Positions 5,091-10,102 of a stretch of DNA of 10,102 bases are shown here, piece by piece. The translations under genes and the position numbers were made by a program. The DNA lies in NCBI GenBank assembly GCA_031549325.1, contig JAVBQA010000102.1, positions 1 through 10,102 of the forward strand. The letters are read 5' to 3'. The stretch's first letter is position 1. Every line of letters begins with the position of its first letter. Under the pieces are notes generated by a model that did no database searches, was not told the DNA's origin, and saw nothing but the letters and a program-made list of their open reading frames with translations. The DNA is from JAJDGF01 sp031549325. GTDB lineage: Bacteria; Bacillota; Clostridia; Christensenellales; Aristaeellaceae.

Positions 5091-6005
5091 ATGCAATTGT
5101 TTCTGCAAAACCTGGTGGGCGGCCTGCAGATGGGCAGCATCTACGCGCTGATCGCGCTGGGGTACACCATGGTGTACGGCATCGTGAAGCTGATCAACTT
5201 CGCGCACGGCGACATCATGATGGTGGGCAGCTACGCGCTGTTCTGGTTCATGAACACCACGCTGCTGCAGGCGTTTGTTCAGCAGAACCCGGTGCTGGCG
5301 CTGGTGTTTGCGGTGCTGTTTTCCGTGATCTTCTGCGTGGGCTTGGGCGTTTTGATGGACAAGGTGGCCTACACGCCCCTTCGCAGCGCGCCCCGCATCT
5401 CGGCGCTGATCACCGCCATCGGCATCAGCATGGCGCTGCAGATCGCGGCGCAGCTGATCTTTGGCTCAAGCCAGCTGCCGTTTCCGCAGGTTATCCCCAA
5501 GATCAAGCTGGAATTCCTCACCATCGGCAGGAAGCCCGTGTTCCTGCTGGAGGTGCTGACGCTCGCCGTCTCGCTGGCGCTGATGGTGCTGCTGCAGCTG
5601 TTCGTGAAGAACACCCGAACCGGCAAAGCCATGCGCGCCGTGTCGGAGGACCGGGCAGCCGCCCAGCTGATGGGCGTGAACGTCAACAGCACCATCACCA
5701 TCACGTTCGCCATCGGCTGCGCGCTGGCCGCCGTGGGCGCGATCTTCTACGCGCAAAAAGTGGTCTACATCAAGCCGCTGCTGGGCAGTCTCCCCGGCCT
5801 GAAGGCGTTTGTGGCGGCGGTGCTGGGCGGCATCGGCAGCATTCCCGGCGCGGTGCTGGGCGGGTTCATCATTGGCGTGGCCGAGACGTTCATGAAATAC
5901 TACGCCGGCGACTACGTGGACGCGCTGGTGTTCGGCATTCTGATCCTGGTGCTGCTGTTCAAGCCCGCAGGCCTGCTGGGCAAGAACACGCGCGAGAAAG
6001 TGTAA
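5091..6005 (+). CDS. livH: Branched-chain amino acid/amide ABC transporter permease LivH
   Basis: Inner-membrane permease subunit (BPD_transp_2 family) that pairs with LivM to form the import channel; 304 residues, of usual length (290-310), and strongly hydrophobic with about eight membrane segments. The N-terminal motif GSIYALIALGYTMVYGIVKLINFAHGDI (split here as GSIYALIALGYTMVYG, then KLINFAHGD) is diagnostic of LivH. The cytoplasmic loop 'AVSEDRAAAQLMGV' that contacts the ATPase is present, as are 'KAFVAAVLGGIGSIPGA' and a C-terminal 'FKPAGLLGK'. ATG at 5091 is preferred because AGGGGGA (5078-5084) then has a good spacer. The alternative ATG at 5085, two codons earlier, would almost touch the Shine-Dalgarno sequence. 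It is followed after 12 bases by livM-livG. Confidence 0.93.
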   Translation: MQLFLQNLVGGLQMGSIYALIALGYTMVYGIVKLINFAHGDIMMVGSYALFWFMNTTLLQAFVQQNPVLALVFAVLFSVIFCVGLGVLMDKVAYTPLRSAPRISALITAIGISMALQIAAQLIFGSSQLPFPQVIPKIKLEFLTIGRKPVFLLEVLTLAVSLALMVLLQLFVKNTRTGKAMRAVSEDRAAAQLMGVNVNSTITITFAIGCALAAVGAIFYAQKVVYIKPLLGSLPGLKAFVAAVLGGIGSIPGAVLGGFIIGVAETFMKYYAGDYVDALVFGILILVLLFKPAGLLGKNTREKV

Positions 6006-6017
6006 GGGGGTGGCGTC

Positions 6018-7859
6018 ATGAAAAAGAACAGGCGGTTTACCACCCTGTTGAACCTGCTTTCCGTGTGCGTGCTGTTTGCCGCGTGCAAGCTGTTTCTGGG
6101 CTTGTCCGGCAACCGCTCCATCGAGGATCTGATGATCCAGGTGTGCTACAACATCATTCTGGTCGTCAGCCTGAACCTGGTCACCGGCGTGCTCGGCGAG
6201 CTGACGCTGGGCCACGCCAGCTTCATGGCGGTGGGCGCGTACGTGTCCGCCATCATGACCAGCATGGTGCTGCCGGCCTATCCGATTTACTTTCCGGTGG
6301 CGCTGATCGTGGGCGGTTTGGTGGCGGCGCTGTTCGGGTACCTGATCGGCATGCCGGTGCTGCGCCTGCGCGGCGACTATCTGGCCATCATCACGCTGGC
6401 CTTCGGTGAGATCATCCGCGTGCTGATCAACACGGTGTTCGCGCCCTGGACGGGCGGCGGCAAGAAGATGATGGGCATACAGCTGTATACCACGTTCGAC
6501 AACGCGTTCTGGATCATGGCGATCACCGTGGCGCTGTGCTTCACGCTGGCCTGGTCGCGCCACGGGCGGGCCATCCTGGCCATCCGCGAAAACGAGATCG
6601 CCGCCGATTCTTCGGGCGTGCCGGTGGCCAAATACAAGGTGTATACCTTCATGATCTCGGCGTTCTTCGCCGGGGTGGCGGGCGGCCTGTACGCCCACTC
6701 GGTCGGCGTTCTGGATCCCACCAAGTTCAATTTTACCAAGTCCATCGAGTACCTGCTGATGGTGGTGTTCGGCGGCATGGGCTCGATCACCGGCTCGGTC
6801 GTGTCGGCCACCGGGCTGACGGTGGTGCAGTTCCTGATGATGAGGCTGGTGGAGTACCGCCAGCTGGCCTACGCGCTGCTGCTGATCGTGATGATGATCC
6901 GGATGCCCTCGGGCCTGCTGGGCGTGAAGGAGTTTTCGCTGTTCCGGCTGCTGAAGAAGCTGTTCTCGGGGATCGGCGCGCTTGCAGAGCGCCTGGAGCA
7001 GCGCATGATCGGCGCGGATCCGCCCAGCGTCATTCTGCCCGATGTGCCCGACTACGACTATGATCCGCACAAGAGCCACGCGCTGGAGACCCGCACGCTG
7101 GGCATCCGCTTCGGCGGTCTGCAGGCGGCGGAGGACGTCAACCTGCAGCTGCGCGAGGGTGAGATCGTGGGCCTGATCGGCCCCAACGGCGCGGGCAAGA
7201 CCACGCTGTTCAACCTGCTCACCGGCGTGTACCAGCCCACCGACGGCGACGTGGTGCTGATGGGCAAATCCATGGTCGGGAAGCCCACGTATAAGATCAC
7301 CGACATGGGCATCGCGCGCACCTTCCAGAACATCCGGCTGTTCAAGTCCATGTCGGTCATCGAGAACATCAAGGTGGCGTTTCAGAGCCGCATGCATTAC
7401 ACCATGCTCGACAGCTCCATCCGCAGCAACTACTACGACCGCGAGGAGCGCGGCTGTGACCAGCGCGCCCGTGAGCTTCTGGCTGTGTTCGGCATGGAGC
7501 ACCTGGCGGACAGCAACTCTTCGGCGCTGTCCTACGGCCAGCAGCGCAAGCTCGAGATCGCGCGCGCCATGGCGAGCAACCCCAAGGTGCTGCTGCTGGA
7601 TGAGCCCGCCGCGGGCATGAACCCCATCGAGACCCAGGAGCTGATGGAGACGATCCGCACCATCCGCGAGAAGTTCAAGGTGTCGGTGCTGCTGATCGAG
7701 CACGACATGAAGCTGGTCATGGGCATCTGTGAGCGCATCTACGTGCTGAATTACGGGCGCGTAATCGCCACCGGCACGCCCGATGAGATCAAGAACAACC
7801 CGGAGGTCATCGCGGCCTATCTGGGCAGCGCCGACGAGGAGGTGCCGCAAAATGCTTAA
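6018..7859 (+). CDS. livM-livG: Fused LivM permease - LivG ATPase of the branched-chain amino acid/amide transporter
   Basis: One 613-residue chain joins two subunits that are usually separate. Residues 1-303 are LivM: 'LNLVTGVLGELTLGHASFMAVGAY' region (52-75), LRLRGDYLAI (116-124), a coupling loop 'AIRENEIAADSSGV' (188-201) and 'RMPSGLLGV' (295-303). Residues about 304-355 are a linker, first helical and basic, then rich in Pro/Asp/Tyr (DPPSVILPDVPDYDYD). Residues about 356-613 are LivG: Walker A GPNGAGKTT (388-396), LivG-type 'GIARTFQNIRLF' with the Q-loop, an ABC signature LSYGQQ (504-509), Walker B VLLLDEP (524-530) and switch His562. All ATPase motifs are intact and the frame is open throughout, so this is a real fusion, not a broken pair. 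GGGGGTGG precedes the start. The 3' end overlaps livF by 8 bases. An internal ATG at 7005 with GGAG 6 bases upstream could also yield a free LivG; this is speculative. Confidence 0.93.
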   Translation: MKKNRRFTTLLNLLSVCVLFAACKLFLGLSGNRSIEDLMIQVCYNIILVVSLNLVTGVLGELTLGHASFMAVGAYVSAIMTSMVLPAYPIYFPVALIVGGLVAALFGYLIGMPVLRLRGDYLAIITLAFGEIIRVLINTVFAPWTGGGKKMMGIQLYTTFDNAFWIMAITVALCFTLAWSRHGRAILAIRENEIAADSSGVPVAKYKVYTFMISAFFAGVAGGLYAHSVGVLDPTKFNFTKSIEYLLMVVFGGMGSITGSVVSATGLTVVQFLMMRLVEYRQLAYALLLIVMMIRMPSGLLGVKEFSLFRLLKKLFSGIGALAERLEQRMIGADPPSVILPDVPDYDYDPHKSHALETRTLGIRFGGLQAAEDVNLQLREGEIVGLIGPNGAGKTTLFNLLTGVYQPTDGDVVLMGKSMVGKPTYKITDMGIARTFQNIRLFKSMSVIENIKVAFQSRMHYTMLDSSIRSNYYDREERGCDQRARELLAVFGMEHLADSNSSALSYGQQRKLEIARAMASNPKVLLLDEPAAGMNPIETQELMETIRTIREKFKVSVLLIEHDMKLVMGICERIYVLNYGRVIATGTPDEIKNNPEVIAAYLGSADEEVPQNA

Positions 7860-8556
7860 TGTCAGCAAGCTCAACGTGTTCTACGACGCCATCCACGCGC
7901 TGAAGGACGTCAGCTTTCATGTGGATGCGGGCGAGATCGTGACGCTGATCGGCGCCAACGGCGCGGGCAAGACATCCACGCTGCACACCATCTCCGGGCT
8001 GATCCGGGGGAAGTCCGGCGAGATCAACTTCCTCAACCAACCGATACAGGCTGTGCCCGCCCACGACATCCTGAAGCTGGGCCTGGCGCAAGTGCCGGAG
8101 GGACGCCACATCTTCGCGGCCATGACCGTGCTCGAGAACCTGGACATGGGAGCCTATGCCCGCAAAGACCGGGCGCATCTCTCTGAAGAGATGGATCGCG
8201 TGTTCCAGAGCTTTCCACGCCTGAAGGAGCGGCGAAAGCAGCTGGCCGGAACGCTCTCCGGCGGCGAGCAGCAGATGCTGGCCATGGGCAGGGCGCTCAT
8301 GAGCAAGCCCAAGCTGCTGCTGCTGGACGAGCCGTCCATGGGCCTGTCCCCCATCCTGGTGCAGGAGATCTTCTCGATCGTCCAGCAGATCCAGAGACAG
8401 GGTGTGACCGTGTTGCTGGTGGAGCAGAATGCCAAGATGGCGCTCAGCATCGCCGACCGCGCCTACGTCATGGAGACCGGCTCCATCGTCATGGAGGGCC
8501 CCGCCAAGGAGCTGCTCCAGAGCGAGGAAGTCAAAAAGGCGTACCTGGGGAGCTGA
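7852..8556 (+). CDS. livF: Branched-chain amino acid/amide ABC transporter ATP-binding protein LivF
   Basis: Second ATPase subunit, expected to form a heterodimer with the LivG domain and power uptake through LivH-LivM on the cytoplasmic face. It has 234 residues, typical for LivF. Walker A GANGAGKT is at 34-41, the Q-loop region 'GLAQVPEGRHIF' at about 77-88, the signature LSGGEQQ at 135-141, and Walker B LLLLDEP at 155-161. The switch position is Gln in 'LLVEQNAKMAL', which is normal for LivF and helps separate it from LivG. ATG at 7852 starts inside the end of livM-livG, with AGGAGG (7837-7842) 9 bases upstream. The 8-base overlap suggests translational coupling and equal amounts of the two ATPases. 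It appears to be the last gene of the operon. Confidence 0.94.
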   Translation: MLNVSKLNVFYDAIHALKDVSFHVDAGEIVTLIGANGAGKTSTLHTISGLIRGKSGEINFLNQPIQAVPAHDILKLGLAQVPEGRHIFAAMTVLENLDMGAYARKDRAHLSEEMDRVFQSFPRLKERRKQLAGTLSGGEQQMLAMGRALMSKPKLLLLDEPSMGLSPILVQEIFSIVQQIQRQGVTVLLVEQNAKMALSIADRAYVMETGSIVMEGPAKELLQSEEVKKAYLGS

Positions 8557-8568
8557 CGCCGGGGCCGC

Positions 8569-8629
8569 CGCGCCCTTAGACCTGTGCCCAAGGGCCTGGC
8601 TCCCTTGAGCAGCTTGATCTAAAGGCGCG
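8569..8629. repeat. Long imperfect inverted repeat between livF and the acetyltransferase gene
   Basis: CGCGCCCTTAGA (8569-8580) and TCTAAAGGCGCG (8618-8629) are inverted with one mismatch. Between them CAAGGG (8589-8594) pairs with CCCTTG (8602-8607). The whole could fold as a two-tier hairpin starting 13 bases after the livF stop. No U-tract follows, so it is not a standard intrinsic terminator. The remaining bases up to 8713 show no promoter or gene I can support. Confidence 0.5.
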
Positions 8630-8713
8630 AAGACATGATCCGTTGGGGCTTAATGACGGCCCACGATGCCATCGCGCCTGGCGAGCCCACATCTTCACCA
8701 TCGGAGGCGACAC

Positions 8714-9232
8714 ATGATCCTTGAAACCCAGCGGTTGGTGCTGCGCGAGATGACGCAGCGCGACTATCCGGCGCTGTGTCTGATCTTGCAGGATGAAAAG
8801 TGCATGTACGCCTATGAGCACGCGTTCTCAGACGAGGAGGCGCAGGGCTGGCTGGACAAGATGCGCTGGCGATACGCGAACGAGGGGTTCGGGCTGTGGG
8901 CGTGCGTGCTGAAACAGACGGGCGAGATGATCGGCCAGTGCGGACTGACCATGCAAGACACGCCGGACGGCCGCGTGGTGGAGGTGGGCTACCTGTTTCG
9001 GCGCGCCTGCTGGCGTCAGGGCTACGCCACTGAAGCCGCGCGCGCCTGCCGCGATTACGCGTTTGACTCGCTCGGCGTCGATGAGGTGTTCTCCATCATA
9101 CGCGACAACAATTTCGCGTCCCAGGCCGTGGCCAGGCGCAACGGCATGGGCGAGCGGGGTCAGTTCGTCAAGCATTACATGGGCATCGATATGCCGCACA
9201 TCGTGTATTCGATTCGGAGGAACGAGAGATGA
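8714..9232 (+). CDS. GNAT-family N-acetyltransferase (RimJ/RimL-like)
   Basis: Acetyl-CoA-dependent N-acetyltransferase of the Acetyltransf_3 / RimJ-RimL-like group; the substrate (a protein N-terminus or a small amine) cannot be named. It has 172 residues, normal for the group. The opening 'ILETQRLVLREMTQRDYPAL' is the standard first strand and helix. Motif A, the acetyl-CoA pyrophosphate loop, is RQGYATEA (101-108) after the strand VVEVGYLF (88-95). Motif B includes 'SIIRDNNFASQAVARRNGM' (127-145) with the conserved Asn-Ser pattern. The start at 8714 has GGAGG (8703-8707) with a 6-base spacer. The stop overlaps the next start as ATGA, so it is co-transcribed with the nucleoside phosphorylase gene. 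No clear promoter was found upstream; the gene may depend on read-through from livF or on a weak promoter. Confidence 0.85.
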   Translation: MILETQRLVLREMTQRDYPALCLILQDEKCMYAYEHAFSDEEAQGWLDKMRWRYANEGFGLWACVLKQTGEMIGQCGLTMQDTPDGRVVEVGYLFRRACWRQGYATEAARACRDYAFDSLGVDEVFSIIRDNNFASQAVARRNGMGERGQFVKHYMGIDMPHIVYSIRRNER

Positions 9233-9999
9233 GTCTGGTCAAGCACGAAATCCCGATCCTGGAGCACGACACCGATCCCCGCGCGGTGATTCAGCCCGCG
9301 CATTCGGACGATGTGAAGGGGCCGCTGCCCAGGAAGCTTGTGTTTGCGTTCCTGCTGGACGAGGTGGAGAAATACGCCCGCGCCAGCGCCTGCGAGCAGC
9401 TGGGCGCGTTCAAGACGATCACAAAAGAATACCCGGTTTTCGTCACCGAGTATAGGGGCGAAAGGGTGTGCTTGTGTCAGGCGCCACTGGGGTCGGCGGC
9501 CGCGGTGCAGCTGCTGGACGAGCTGATTGCGCGGGGCGCGCGGGAGATCGTGGCGGTGGGCAGCTGCGGCGCGCTCCGCGACTTCCCGGAGAATGAGTTT
9601 CTGATTCCGACGCGGGCGCTCAGGGACGAGGGCGCGTCTTATCACTATCTGCCGCCTGCGCGGTGGGTGGATTTGAGTGAAACTGTGACGAGGGCCATCG
9701 AGCGCGCGCTGGACGGCCATTCGGTTCGGCACGAGCGGGTCAGCGTGTGGACGACGGACGGTTTTTTCCGGGAGACGCGGGAGATGGTGGCGTACCGGAA
9801 GGAAGAGGGTTGCTCGGTGGTGGATATGGAGTGCGCCGGCATGGCGGCCTGCGCGGCGTTCAGGGGCGCCGCGTTTGGGCAGCTGCTGTTCACGGCGGAC
9901 TCGCTGGCGGACCTTCAGAAGCATGACGCGAGGGACTGGGGGGCGTCGTCGTTCGCGCCCGCGCTGCGGTTTGCGCTGGACGCGGTGATTGAGGTATAG
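9229..9999 (+). CDS. Nucleoside phosphorylase (PNP/UDP family, uridine-phosphorylase-like)
   Basis: Cytoplasmic phosphorolytic enzyme of the PNP_UDP_1 family, splitting a nucleoside with phosphate into base and ribose-1-phosphate for nucleoside salvage. It has 256 residues, the usual length. Seen are 'APLGSAAAVQLLDELIARG' (85-103), the glycine-rich segment VAVGSCGALR (108-117), a 'TTDGFFRE' stretch (175-182) and the ribose/base-site motif VDMECAGM (198-205). 'FTADSLAD' (221-228) follows, in the position of the late base-specificity loop. The start at 9229 has GGAGG (9216-9220) with an 8-base spacer and overlaps the upstream acetyltransferase stop by ATGA, implying translational coupling. Purine versus pyrimidine preference is not decidable by eye; the motif pattern leans towards the uridine-phosphorylase-like branch. 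A small GCGC-AA-GCGC hairpin follows the stop but lacks a U-tract. Confidence 0.85.
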   Translation: MSLVKHEIPILEHDTDPRAVIQPAHSDDVKGPLPRKLVFAFLLDEVEKYARASACEQLGAFKTITKEYPVFVTEYRGERVCLCQAPLGSAAAVQLLDELIARGAREIVAVGSCGALRDFPENEFLIPTRALRDEGASYHYLPPARWVDLSETVTRAIERALDGHSVRHERVSVWTTDGFFRETREMVAYRKEEGCSVVDMECAGMAACAAFRGAAFGQLLFTADSLADLQKHDARDWGASSFAPALRFALDAVIEV

Positions 10000-10102
10000 A
10001 AGAGTTTGGGCGCAAGCGCGAGGTGGGGCACTGTCACGCGTTACCTTCCCCCACCCCCCCAGTCGGGGAACGGTGTATATTGCCACGAACTCAGCCCGCA
10101 GG

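Noticed and set aside
6900..7090. Frameshift or assembly error joining livM and livG
   Set aside because: The frame is continuous, the linker keeps normal codon use and both domains are complete; fusion is the simpler reading. Kept as a refutation test in findings.
7783..7851. Earlier in-frame start for livF
   Set aside because: ATG 7852 has AGGAGG at a 9-base spacer and gives the normal LivF N-terminus; the extra residues are Arg/Ser-rich and only reflect overlap with livM-livG.
5466..7874. Very long open frame on the minus strand (802 codons) opposite the liv operon
   Set aside because: It is a shadow of livH, livM-livG and part of livF. Its composition is His/Gln/Arg-rich with no domain pattern, as is typical for the antisense frame of GC-rich genes.
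10000..10102. Terminator or new gene start at the right edge
   Set aside because: GCGC-AA-GCGC and a GGTGGGG/CCCCACC pairing over a long loop exist, but neither has a U-tract, and no ribosome binding site plus start is seen before the window ends.
1..10102. Defence system, prophage, CRISPR array, integrative element or tRNA
   Set aside because: No spaced direct-repeat array, recombinase, transposase, nuclease/toxin pair or cloverleaf was found; all well-supported genes are housekeeping or transport types.

Overview
The window looks like an ordinary chromosomal stretch of a GC-rich bacterium. It is most likely a Gram-positive-lineage (Bacillota/Clostridia-type) gut or anaerobe genome. This rests on a Noc/ParB-family protein, strong AGGAGG-type ribosome binding sites, good sigma-70/sigma-A promoters sitting in AT-rich islands, intrinsic terminators, and a secreted protein with an Ig-like domain of the 'YQWQ' kind. 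The assignment is an inference; no rRNA or other phylogenetic marker is present. I see no phage, integrase, transposase, CRISPR array, tRNA or rRNA.

Left part (1-1800), cobalamin. A partial cobO (corrinoid adenosyltransferase) runs leftward off the edge from a TTG start. Back to back with it, a strong promoter drives a cobalamin riboswitch with a clear aptamer (P1 closing stem and B12 box) and a downstream intrinsic terminator. These control a BtuF-like corrinoid-binding protein. No btuCD follows, so the permease and ATPase must be encoded elsewhere. After btuF come three adjacent stem-loops that belong to the 3' end of the convergent gene.

Middle (1790-3615). A leftward gene encodes a small secreted protein with a lysine-rich then acidic low-complexity region and one C-terminal Ig-like domain. 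It is divergent from a rightward noc-like ParB-family gene that ends in a good terminator. The 256 bases between the two starts hold an AT-rich promoter region.

Right-centre (3640-8556), a branched-chain amino-acid/amide (HAAT/Liv-type) ABC transporter operon. A near-consensus promoter and structured leader precede livJ (binding protein). A strong stem-loop and a dispersed-repeat-like palindrome follow livJ. Then come livH (permease), a fused livM-livG gene (permease plus ATPase in one 613-residue chain), and livF (second ATPase), which overlaps livM-livG by 8 bases. The stem-loop after livJ may allow more binding protein than membrane complex to be made.

Right end (8557-10102). After 157 bases holding a long inverted repeat, a GNAT acetyltransferase and a PNP/UDP-type nucleoside phosphorylase overlap by ATGA. 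The final 103 bases contain only small GC-rich hairpin potential and no supported gene.

I did not find a convincing undescribed system. The points most worth a second look are the LivM-LivG fusion with a possible internal start, the structured intergenic elements, the Ig-like secreted protein, and the lack of a lipobox in both binding proteins.
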